From IMG/VR virus record IMGVR_UViG_3300044825_001003, positions 38,749 through 102,748 of that record: a DNA stretch of 64,000 bases; one strand, given 5' to 3'. Positions 7,847 through 18,000 of the stretch are shown piece after piece (the stretch's first letter is position 1; each line of letters begins with the position of its first letter). Below the pieces are notes generated by a model. The model searched no databases. It saw only the letters and a list, made by a program, of their open reading frames with translations, and was not told the DNA's origin. The position numbers and the translations under genes were made by a program. Source of the DNA: a virus.

Positions 7847-9010
7847 ATGGCTATTCAACAGCAGTACTCGACATCCTTAGGTGAATTAGTTGGGCGAGTT
7901 AGAGCAATCAAGCCCAACCTGCCTCCGACCGTGGCGCAGGACTTTATCAACGACAGGATTCGTCTCATCTTAGATCGCCAACCTTGCTGGTCTGGCAACT
8001 TCGAAGAGACGATTCTTTACGTCCCTGATCCATACGTTAACGGAAGCATTAGCTTTACCCAGAACAGTCGGACTATCACTGGTAGCTCGACTGTTTGGCC
8101 CGTAAGCGACGTAGTAAACACCACTATACCTGCGGGGATTACTCGTGCTGGGTTCCAGACAGTAACCCCCGCCTCTATGGATGGCATTACAGCCGACACA
8201 TACCTGTACGTGGATGCCGCTGGCACTCCCGAGATTGTGTCGGTGATTTACGTTGGACCGACTTCGTTTACGGCAATCTTCAATAAGACACACGCCGCTG
8301 GATGTACCACTACAACTAGTTCTTTCGCTGGCCGTCAATTGCGCTGTGGTAATACATTCCCGATCTTTACTATTGAAGCGGTAGTTTCCAATACTCAAGC
8401 AATCTTAGACATGGAATGGAAGGCTACTGCACAATCGGGAGCTAGCTACACAATTCGGCAGATGTATTATACGGTAGCACCGGACGTTAAGATGCTAAGC
8501 GCAGTAGTAGATCAGGCTCAGGGCATCCCGCCACTGCGTATCGACGTTCCAATTACCGAGATTAACCGCATTGACCCTCAGCGTGTATCTACTGGCTACC
8601 CTCAGATCTTGGCAAATCGCGGCACCAACGCTAACGGCAACATGCAGTGGGAGCTATGGCCAAGTACCCAAGAAGAACGTCAGCTTCGAGTATTTTACTT
8701 TAAGCAACCTCCAAAGCTGACCACCGAAGGCGACCGCATCCCGGCCTTTATGAACCCAACAGTTCTTTTCTACGGGGCAATGGCTGATGCTTTCAGAATT
8801 AAGATCGGTCCAGACGATGCTTTCTACGATCCTCGCGCATCACGGGATTATGAGCAGAAGTTTGAAGCTGCCTATCTCGATATGGCCCAGGCAGACAATG
8901 AAAAGCTACAGCAGCAGTTCGTGACTCGTGGCGCTGGCTCCGGTATGCCTGGAGGCGCTGACTGGAATAGATCGCACTCTATTGACGCACTGATGTACAC
9001 TGCGTATTAA
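7847..9010 (+). CDS. Head-tail connector / adaptor-like protein
   Basis: 387 residues. The helical N-terminus (LGELVGRVRAIKPNLP, then 'AQDFINDRIRLILDR') and the C-terminal part with 'GNMQWELWPSTQEERQLRVF' and 'PAFMNPTVLFYGAMADAF' match the look of phage adaptor proteins that dock below the portal. Between them (about residues 60-160) lies a Thr/Ser-rich beta insert (SFTQNSRTITGSSTVW...) of a type also seen in the tail proteins downstream. It has two relatives in this window, at 9253-9909 and 11019-11834. Assignment is by pattern and position. Confidence 0.55.
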   Translation: MAIQQQYSTSLGELVGRVRAIKPNLPPTVAQDFINDRIRLILDRQPCWSGNFEETILYVPDPYVNGSISFTQNSRTITGSSTVWPVSDVVNTTIPAGITRAGFQTVTPASMDGITADTYLYVDAAGTPEIVSVIYVGPTSFTAIFNKTHAAGCTTTTSSFAGRQLRCGNTFPIFTIEAVVSNTQAILDMEWKATAQSGASYTIRQMYYTVAPDVKMLSAVVDQAQGIPPLRIDVPITEINRIDPQRVSTGYPQILANRGTNANGNMQWELWPSTQEERQLRVFYFKQPPKLTTEGDRIPAFMNPTVLFYGAMADAFRIKIGPDDAFYDPRASRDYEQKFEAAYLDMAQADNEKLQQQFVTRGAGSGMPGGADWNRSHSIDALMYTAY

Positions 9011-9019
9011 GGATTAAAC

Positions 9020-9247
9020 ATGGACAGACAATACGAGAAGTACCGCCACCCAGTATCGACAGCAATTGAGGTTGAAGCATACAACCCAGTTACCAGCCCT
9101 GACTCTTGGGTTCGCGGGAATCACGTCATGAACGGCTACTCGAACTTCGACTTTGAGAAGAACTCAGTAGACAATTACGGGTTCCCTGAGCCGTGTAACG
9201 GTGCCGGTCTATACGCAACCGATAGCCGAGTAAAAGGCAAGAAGTAA
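9020..9247 (+). CDS. Small unknown protein
   Basis: 75 residues, 9 bases after the adaptor stop. It is Tyr/Asn-rich and polar (MDRQYEKYRHPVSTAIEVEA), with no membrane segment or recognised motif. A close pair with both neighbours argues that it is real and probably part of head-tail joining, but nothing in the sequence gives a function. Confidence 0.6.
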   Translation: MDRQYEKYRHPVSTAIEVEAYNPVTSPDSWVRGNHVMNGYSNFDFEKNSVDNYGFPEPCNGAGLYATDSRVKGKK

Positions 9248-9252
9248 CATAG

Positions 9253-9909
9253 ATGGCGCGTCTTACACTCGCAGACCTGAAGGAACAAGTATACTCTCGC
9301 CTTGAGAATAATACCCTTATGTTCTCAGGAACCGAGGTAACAAACGCCATTAACGACGGACTTCGCACGTTGAACATGATGTGCGGCTGGTATCAAAAGA
9401 CATTCTCTGTCCCTGGCGGCGGAACTACTGTTGCCGATAGAGTTATTTACGATGTACCACAGCAGATCATATTTGCTCAAAGAGTGGTTTGGGCCAGCAA
9501 GGTTTTAGAAAAATCTCCCCTTGGCCAGACCAGTAATGAGTGGCCGACGTGGATGAAGGATACATCCACGAATACGGGAACCCCTACTTCTCGCTGGGTT
9601 CCAATTGGGATTACTAAATTCGCAATTCACCCAGCGGATTCAGTGGGCGGCGCAACCCTCCAAGTCACCGGGATAACCAATCCAGATATCCTAGTTAATG
9701 ATACTGACATTGCCTATATCCCAAAAGAAGGCGTGACGGCAGTGGTTGACTACGCCGCCCATGCTGTACAATGTAAGATGCAAGGGGCACCATTCATGCA
9801 GTCTCTTGGAATGTACAGGAACTTCGAGTCCCTGATGAAGCTCAATAAATACTGGGCATCGTATCGGCAGCCGAACCTGTATTACGACGAACAATCACCT
9901 AGCAAATAA
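9253..9909 (+). CDS. Head-tail connector-like protein
   Basis: 218 residues. It opens with 'LTLADLKEQVYSRLENN' and 'EVTNAINDGLRTLNMMCGWYQK', the helical start typical of small phage connector or tail-completion proteins, followed by a beta-rich middle and a helical end ('VDYAAHAVQCKMQGAPFMQS'). The organisation resembles the proteins at 7847-9010 and 11019-11834, so the three may be paralogous ring components. No catalytic motif is present. Confidence 0.5.
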   Translation: MARLTLADLKEQVYSRLENNTLMFSGTEVTNAINDGLRTLNMMCGWYQKTFSVPGGGTTVADRVIYDVPQQIIFAQRVVWASKVLEKSPLGQTSNEWPTWMKDTSTNTGTPTSRWVPIGITKFAIHPADSVGGATLQVTGITNPDILVNDTDIAYIPKEGVTAVVDYAAHAVQCKMQGAPFMQSLGMYRNFESLMKLNKYWASYRQPNLYYDEQSPSK

Positions 9910-9918
9910 GGAGCTTAA

Positions 9919-10284
9919 ATGTTTAATCTCGGTCGCATTCGTGACTTTTTTTCCGGCCTTCTCAAGAAGTTCTGGGACAACAAGACTCTATACAATAACC
10001 TGATCTACGTTGAAGACCTAATTCCTAAGGTTGGTCCGTTTATCAAGATCGCTGGCGATATTGCGGTTGGTTTGATTCCCGGCAACGTAGATGACGCTGC
10101 TTGGGCCGCGCTGAAAGCCAAGTACCCAAAGCTGTTCGATGGAACAAAGGTAGATCCTGAGATCGCCAAGCTCTACGCTCTCGGTATTGCTACTGATCTA
10201 GTTGAGCGGCGGTATCCAGACATCTCCACGACTGTCGCCCGAACCGCTACCCAGATTGCCTACCTGCTAGAAAAGAGCAAGTGA
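9919..10284 (+). CDS. Small unknown protein with amphipathic helices
   Basis: 121 residues with a good GGAGCTTAA ribosome site. The N-terminus is aromatic and basic (MFNLGRIRDFFSGLLKKFW) and there is a moderately hydrophobic central stretch (FIKIAGDIAVGLIPG) that is too short and polar for a clear membrane span. It overlaps the start of the next gene by 4 bases (GTGA), so the two are translationally coupled. Function unknown. Confidence 0.55.
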   Translation: MFNLGRIRDFFSGLLKKFWDNKTLYNNLIYVEDLIPKVGPFIKIAGDIAVGLIPGNVDDAAWAALKAKYPKLFDGTKVDPEIAKLYALGIATDLVERRYPDISTTVARTATQIAYLLEKSK

Positions 10285-10973
10285 ACTTAGCAATTCAGAT
10301 CGCCAGAATGACTATGTACATTTCTGCCGCAGTTCTGTGTATCTGCCTCTCCTATCAGGCTGTCTTTCTGCCGAAGAAGATGGAGCCGCGCGTATCTCGA
10401 CTAGCTGAGCGGCTGGAGGCACGGGATGAACAAATCAAGAAAATACTGTCAGACACTGGCGCGATGGTGGAGGATAACTACTGGACCACGAAGGCAAACG
10501 TGGAAACCACAGCGGTTATCCTCCGCGACGTTTCAGAGATCACCAGATCCATTAGATCGGAAGTAATTCCCGAACTGACGGACACCTTAAAGCATTTTCG
10601 TTTATTGATTAAGGCCACAGAGAATGACTTACAAGTATTGTCTGCCAGCGGAAATGAGACTATTAAAGCGACTACCGAACTGGTGCGTCAACTTGATAGC
10701 CTTACTGAAGAATTGGAAGTCCAAGTAAAGCAAGGGTCTCCGAAGGTTTTCCAGACCGTCGAAACAATAGACAAGCTGATTGCCGATATAGATAAACAGG
10801 TAAACAACCCTGACTTATATGCGATTGCTGGCAACGTAAAAGACATTACCGGCAACACGGCAGAAATCACAAAGACAGTGGATGTCGCCACAAGGCCGCT
10901 CAGAGAGAAAGTTAAACTGATTAAGATCGTACTTTTTCGCGTCCTTGGAATGATCCGCATTACCCCGTTCTAA
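10281..10973 (+). CDS. Membrane-anchored coiled-coil protein
   Basis: 230 residues from a GTG that overlaps the previous stop (GTGA). One transmembrane segment is visible at about residues 8-28 (ARMTMYISAAVLCICLSYQA). The rest is a long, weakly hydrophobic heptad helix (LAERLEARDEQIKKIL... TTELVRQLDSLTEELEVQVK), ending with a basic, hydrophobic tail (LIKIVLFRVLGMIR). The layout, one anchor plus long coiled coil, recalls spanin or ejection-channel proteins, but there is no lipobox or family match. Lysis and DNA ejection are both possible roles. Confidence 0.6.
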   Translation: MNLAIQIARMTMYISAAVLCICLSYQAVFLPKKMEPRVSRLAERLEARDEQIKKILSDTGAMVEDNYWTTKANVETTAVILRDVSEITRSIRSEVIPELTDTLKHFRLLIKATENDLQVLSASGNETIKATTELVRQLDSLTEELEVQVKQGSPKVFQTVETIDKLIADIDKQVNNPDLYAIAGNVKDITGNTAEITKTVDVATRPLREKVKLIKIVLFRVLGMIRITPF

Positions 10974-11018
10974 GGTTTTGATTGATATTGAACCACTTGC
11001 ACACCTAGAATAAAGGTG

Positions 11019-11834
11019 ATGCCTATTAGTGTTCGGCAAATTTACACTGAAGTTTGCGATCTTCTGCTTGAGCCGACCGCGCTCACGGGCGAGACCGTGA
11101 CCGACGATGACTTTTTGGAGATCCTCAACGATTGCTTGCGTGATTTCATGCAGGCATCTGAGTGCTTCAAGAAGATCAATCACATGCAGCTAGTTGCCGG
11201 GACAAGGGTATACAACGAAGCTTACTTCGTAAATCAACCAACAGCGGTATTCGCAGATGAATCTAATATCTATCGTAGCTCGGGAAATTACTGGGACAAC
11301 TCAGACTATCGCTGGCAACAGTCTGACAGCGGAATCCCTATGGAGTGGCGCAATGACCAAGTTCAAGAGGATCAGGTCGAGGTTCGCCCTGCACCGTCTT
11401 GGACTGGCGATACCGTCACTTGTGCCGCTGGCCTGTACGGAACCATTTCTTCTACTTCTAGTGCTGTTGATTTTGACATCACCACAACAGCCCCCTTATA
11501 TGGAACAATCGCCTCCGCGTATTCTGGTCCGGTATACCTAGAGACAACGTATTCTCTATTTGGCACCGCTGCTAATTTAATAGGCAGTACCAATAATCTT
11601 TCTCAGATCTTCACCTATACGTTTGAGTCAGAGATCACAAGCCTAGACTCCCGCATACCCGACATTCCAGATAGCTTCCAGCCGTATATCAAGTTCATGG
11701 TTCTTTCCAGGATTTTTGGCATGGACGGAGAAGCTAAAAACACAACACTACAGAAGTACTATCTTAATCGGTCGCAAGAGGCCGTGAGATTGCTTCGCGC
11801 TGTATCACAAGAGATTCTACTAGAGGTCGCATAA
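11019..11834 (+). CDS. Connector / tail-adaptor-like protein
   Basis: 271 residues from ATG 11019 (GTG 11016 is an alternative). The helical N-terminus (VRQIYTEVCDLLLEP, 'DDDFLEILNDCLRDFMQASE') and C-terminus ('SFQPYIKFMVLSRIFGMDGEA', 'KYYLNRSQEAVRLL') match phage adaptor-type proteins. The middle carries three short repeats of about 21 residues that begin LYGTI, LYGTI and LFGTA, probably a small beta insert. Its stop overlaps the next start (TAATG). Confidence 0.5.
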   Translation: MPISVRQIYTEVCDLLLEPTALTGETVTDDDFLEILNDCLRDFMQASECFKKINHMQLVAGTRVYNEAYFVNQPTAVFADESNIYRSSGNYWDNSDYRWQQSDSGIPMEWRNDQVQEDQVEVRPAPSWTGDTVTCAAGLYGTISSTSSAVDFDITTTAPLYGTIASAYSGPVYLETTYSLFGTAANLIGSTNNLSQIFTYTFESEITSLDSRIPDIPDSFQPYIKFMVLSRIFGMDGEAKNTTLQKYYLNRSQEAVRLLRAVSQEILLEVA

Positions 11835-12088
11835 TGCCATCAGCAGTTACCATCACGCCGCGCAAGCTATTCAAAGAAGACTTGCAATTAACGACAAACC
11901 CAAGCGCTCCCACCTCTAGCCAGACTGTTCTTGGCCTTGGCACGGTAGCTCTTAACCCAATTGACGCGGTTTTTTACTCAGCATTTACGCAGGCATCAAA
12001 CGATTCATCGGCTGGCGTAGCCGGTGTTGCGGTTGGAGAAATCTACTACAACACCACATCTAGCAAGCTAAAAGCACGGATGACCTAA
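11834..12088 (+). CDS. Small unknown protein, tail-associated
   Basis: 84 residues, ATG inside the previous stop (TAATG). It is Thr/Ser/Ala-rich and ends with 'VGEIYYNTTSSKLKARMT'; this 'GxxYYNTxxxKLK' ending is common in short segments of phage tail fibres and attachment proteins. It precedes the giant tail gene by 2 bases. A small tail accessory or chaperone is plausible. Confidence 0.55.
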   Translation: MPSAVTITPRKLFKEDLQLTTNPSAPTSSQTVLGLGTVALNPIDAVFYSAFTQASNDSSAGVAGVAVGEIYYNTTSSKLKARMT

Positions 12089-12090
12089 AC

Positions 12091-15000
12091 ATGGCTCAAA
12101 ACGTAACGCAGAGATTCCCCTTCTCTAACAAGGGTGTAGTCCAGAAGATTGACATCAATCAACTGCAAGATGGCCAGTATTCATTCCTATTGAACACCGT
12201 GTCCGAGCAGGAAGGATCTCTGTCTCCGCGCTACGGAAGTAGGAACCTACCTGGAGAATGGAAGGCTTCAAATGGATCTACGACTGTAGCCACTCCATCA
12301 GTTATCAACACCCTGCACGTAACGCAGATCGGCGCTACGGCTGACCCGACAATCTATGCTGTTGGCGGCGTAAACATCTTCAGGAAAGATGGCGAGTTAA
12401 GCAACTATCGCAAGGTTGCCGATTCAATCACCGGAAACAGCAAGCGAATTGGTATGTCCACCTACAAGATAGACCAAGCAAGCACGTCTGGCGTAACTTA
12501 TATCGGCACTGGGTACAACACTCATACCTACGGTGGAAGTTCTTACTTTCGAGGTATGCTCCGGGATAGCGGTAAAACAGGAGAGGATTCTTACTATTGG
12601 GGCATTCTTCCGCCAGCGGCACCAGCAATCGCAACTCCCGGTTCGGTAGTAACTAAATCCGTAATTGTTGACGGTAGCGCCTCCTATACCGGAGATCCTG
12701 GTTCTGGCCCACCAGTGACTCTTACGGTAAACAGCACGAGAGTCACCGGAAACATAACGAGCGCGACAGAACAACCCACTGGCTCCAAGTTCTATAAGCT
12801 CGTGCTAAGCCCATCTTCTACAGAGTGGCTTCCTGGGATGTTTGTGAAGGATGCCGGTGGCCAAGCTTCTATCATTGAGAAAGTCGATTCTGCTGGCGCT
12901 ATCTATGCTTATTTCGATACCGCCCCATCTACTTCAATTACCGCATTAACCAGTGGCACGGCTACTGGGGCTGCTGGCTTAATGTATACCGCTACATCTG
13001 GTGCTATCACCGCAGATTTATCCTTTGGTGGAGTTGATGCAGAGGGATATATTAGCGATGACACAGTTGGTTTTTCGTTTTACACATCAACCCCGGAGAA
13101 GATCTACGACATCAGATTAAGGCTGTATACTGGTTCTTCGTCGAACTCTTACTACGAGAAGGCAATCTCACCAGGGCCGGTACAGGATCTTCAAAACGCA
13201 GCGACTGGGAACTCTTTCCAGAATCCAGAGAACGCAGATACCCAAGCTCTTGACAACGGAGCAAGCGACTCCGTTGGGGCTACGAATGTACCGCTGCCTA
13301 CTGGTGAAAACATAAACTACGACCCAATCCAGACTGGCTTAACTCCTACTTATTTAGCTCCGATGAAGCGCGGCGTTGGTGGGTGGAGCCAAGTAGAAAT
13401 CTCAAAGAGGTCTTTCATTGCGGTTGGCCAATCGGCCACTAATGACGGTGGCGGCGCAGGCAACCTTAGCTGGGCAAATATCACAAAGGTAGAAGTCCTA
13501 GTAAGGCCAATCACCACGACAGATGTGGTCGTATTTAAGCTTGGTGCTGTATTCGCCTACGGTGGAAAGGGAGTAAACTCTAACTACAGCGCTAAGCTTA
13601 CTCCGTACTCATACGTCTATACCTACAAGAATCCGACGACTGGAGCTGAGAGCAATCCGTCTATTGAGATGATTGCCGAAAGCGGTATCAATATCGTCAG
13701 GCAGGGCATCGGCGTCACGGTATTAGGTATCACTAATGGCGGATTTGATACTGGCGTAAGCCAGATCTGTATCTACAGGCAGGGCGGCAGTTTCACGGAC
13801 GGGTTTTATCGCAGGGTTGGCGTAATCACAAATCCAGGTGCTACGTACACAACCTTCATGGATACCGCCGACGATCTATCTATTATCGGCGCTCCGATAG
13901 CCGACTTTGATAACGACGCACCAGTAACCTCTGATCTTGGCTTTGAATATAAAGGCGCTATCGCAACAGCAAACATATCCAAAGGTAGCTCTCCAGTAAC
14001 GGTAAATGTTACCGGAGTAAGCTATCCATCTGGCGGAGATTTGAGGACTATTCTCACTCCTGGAACGATAGTTAATATCGGTGGAGGTATTGCTACCTCT
14101 ACAGGTAAGCAAGAATCCTGTATTGTCGCATCGGTTTCAGCCTCTTCATTTACTACCTACGTTCAGCACGACCATCTAATTGGAGAATCTATTATATGGG
14201 ATACGAACGCAGGTATTGCTGGAGATATTCTTTGCTCTGCCTTCAATCGGATGTGGGTAGCGGGAGACCCAAACAACAGGCATCTTCTTTATTCGTCAAA
14301 GACCGGCAGGCCAGAGTCTTTCCCTGTAATCAACCAAGGGACCGGGAACCCGCACGTACTAGCTGTATCCTCTCCTGATAATCCAATTAACGGTATTGCC
14401 GAGTTTAACGGAGAGATCGTATGCCTCTGCCAGAACGGAATTTACACCGTAAGGCTGGATAATGGTCGGCTCGTAGGTCCATTCAAGACCCCCGCAAACC
14501 GTGGTCTTGTTCTCAAGTACGCCTGGGGATACGTCGATAATGAGATCTGGTTTCTCAGTAATGACGGTATCTACGCATGGGGTGGTGGCGCGGTTCGTAA
14601 GGTTAGCTTTGCCATCGACTTTGTGTTCAACAAGAAGACCGTAAATGGGATTGCCTATTTCGATAGGAACAATTCCACATATTACCCAATGTGCAACATC
14701 CAGCAAAAGGGTAACGAGGTATTCTTTAATTACATTAACTCCGATGGATGGTTTTACATCCTGAGGTATCACATCCTGTTTGATCGCTGGAGTGTTGACG
14801 AGGTTTACGATCCTGCATCAAATATATCTAAGACGGAAAACGGCATCCCGTTAAGGGCTGTATCGGTAACGGCTATCTTTGCAGAAAAGGCAAGCAATAA
14901 GCTTTACGCAGCAAAGACTATTGAAACCGGAACTTCCCCGTCTTTTACCTACACAGCCTCATTGATAGAGTACGATGTGATCGGCATTCACCGGGACGCT

Positions 15001-18000
15001 GTGACTAACATCGCAGATCCATACGCCAGCGGAACCTCTGTTTACTACGAAGTAAAGACGAAGTTCTATGACATGGGGGCGTCTCTAACCAAGAAGAACT
15101 TTACCGATATTGGGATTGAGTATACCTCTGGAAGCATTGACTCCAATAACAACCCAGTAAACGATAACACGTTTAACTACAAGCTGTATTACGATTACGC
15201 CAGTACGGCTGATGCGTCTGACTCTAAGGTAATTCCAAGCTCCCCAGCATCCCGCAATATTGCCGAGTTCCCCTTGCAACAAGCTGGGTCTCCCCTCGCG
15301 TCAGCGGGCAAAGAGGCACGCTCTGTCATGTTTGCGCTTTGGGGTGTCTCCAAAGCGTACAACACGTTCCATAATTTCGCCTTTACATTTATCCCGCTGT
15401 CTGAAATCATCAAAGGCAGAGTTACGGACTGGGACGACCTTGGCCACCCGTTTGATAAGCGGTTGTTCAACGTAACTATTGAGTACGATAACAGCAATAC
15501 TGAACTTGTGCTCTACCTAGATACGGTCTCAGGGCTAAATAGCACCACTACGACCCTGGCCCAGCAGACCATCACGCTTGCGGCAAAGTCTGGTAGGGCA
15601 AAGAGCAGCATTCCGATCACTGCCGACATTATTGCCAAGTTAGTCAGGCTTCGCCCGAAAGTAGCCACGGTTGACTATCAGATCTTCAACTACTCATTCC
15701 AGAAGGAAGACTACCCTCGGGACATCGTAAACAACACTGATTGGTCGGACCTTGGGTATCCATACGAGAAGAGGCTTTATCAGCTTTACATTAACTGCGA
15801 TACTAACAGTCAAAATGTAAGCGTGGATATCGAGGCCGATGGCGCTGTACTTCAGACCGTAACGGTAAACGGCAGCGCGACGAACCGTATGCAGACAATC
15901 CCGATCAATAAAGACTTGATCGGCAAGTTGATACGTTTGAAAGTATCTGGCAGCATCCCTGCTGGTGGAAAGTTCCAGTTATTCGATTTCAAATTCGATT
16001 ACGAAAAACTGCCGCAGCCAACAGTTCTATCTACTCCGTGGAACGACTTCGGATACGACTACTTGAAATACGCAGAGCAGATCAGCTTTGACGTGAATAC
16101 AAATAACCAAGTGGTCCCGGTAAGCATCTACGGAGATGGCGTTCTGATGCAGACGGTAAACGTAACCGGAACTCAGGCAAACCGTAATCAAATTATTACC
16201 CTAAACCCAGCTCTCACCTTCCGAACTATGCGATTGGAAGTTGGAGTCATACCGGCTGGGGGCAGGTTCCAGCTATGGGATTACCGTCCAATCTTTAGAC
16301 CGGCTGACAAGGGCGAAGTCTATCACACTTTTGACTGGGATGACTTGCAATATCCCTACGATAAGAAGCTGACTGAAGTAAGCATAGAGTTTGAAACTGG
16401 GGCATCGGATGATGTAAAAATCGCTCTCGATATCCTGTCTGGCGTGGATGGGAATACCAGGACTCTAGCTTTTCAAACTCTAACCCTCCCTAATACGAGC
16501 GGGGCTAGAGGCTTTAAGACGTTTCCAATTAATGAAACAGTTTGCAAGATGATCCGAATTCGAGCAATCGGCTCCGGCTCACCGACGACATCTGTTCTTC
16601 CGGCTACGTTTAAGATGTACGGGTATAAATTTGGAAACGTAGTTCAATACCCAGCAGACATTGTTAATTTCACCGACTGGTCTGACTTGGGCTACCAGTA
16701 CGAAAAGCGACTCTATCAGTTATATGTTAATTGCGATACGAATGGCCAGAACGTAAGCGTAAATATCGAGGCCGATGGCACCGTTCTTCAGACCGTAACC
16801 ATTAATGGGACCGCCACAAACAGGATGCAGCCTATCCCAATAAACAAAGACTTGATAGGTAAACTGATTAGACTGAATGTGGTCAGCGTTCCGGCTGGCG
16901 GTAAATTTCAGCTCTTTGACTACAAGTTCGATTTTGAAAGTCTTCCCAAGCCAATCGTTCTATCTACTCCTTGGTCTGATTTTGGATACGACTACCTCAA
17001 GTATGCCGAGCAGATCAGTTTCGATGTAAACACAAACAATCAAGTCGTTCCCGTCAGTATTTATGGCGACGGCGTTCTAATGCAGACCGTCAATGTCACG
17101 GGAACACAGGCGAACCGGAATCAGATTATCACTTTGAATCCAGCGTTAACATTCCGTACCATGCGGCTAGAGGTCGGGACTGTTCCTGCTGGTGGAAGAT
17201 TCCAACTATGGGACTACAGGCCGATCTTCCGCCCAGCCGACAAGGGAGAGGTTTATCATACCTTTGACTGGGATGACCTCCAGTATCCGTATGACAAAAA
17301 GCTAACCGAAGTGACGATTGAGTTTGAAACCGGAGCCGCAGATGATGTCAAGATTGCCCTTGATACATTATCTGGGCTTAACGGGACTACTCAAACACTC
17401 GCTTTCCAGACTTTGACTCTGCCTAACACCAGCGGAATCAGAGGCTTTAAGACCTTTGCTATCCCAGAGACTGTCTGTAAGATGATTCGAATCCGTGCCA
17501 TTGGCTCCGGGTCGCCAACTACAGCGGTTCTTCCGGCATCCTTTAAGATGTACGGCTACAAGTTTGGCAATGTCATTCAATACCCAGCCGATATCGTCAA
17601 CTTTACCGACTGGTCGGATCTTGGGTACGAGTACGAAAAGCGCTTCTACCAGCTCTATGTAAACTGCGATACGAACGGTCAGAATGTGACCGTGAATATT
17701 GAAGGCGACGGCGCTGTATTGCAGGCAGTGACGATCAACGGAACGGCTACCAACAGAATGCAGGCGATCCCGATGAATAAAGATCTGATCGCAAAGCTGG
17801 TCAGGCTCAACGTAGTTAGTATCCCTGCTGGCGGCAAGTTCCAACTATTCGATCAGAAGTTTGAATACGAGAATCTTCCAAAGCCTATCATCTTGTCTAC
17901 TCCATGGACTGACTTTGGCTACGACTATATGAAGTACGCCGAGCAGATCACGTTTGATGTGAATACAAATGGATACCAGATACCAGTTGACATTTACTGC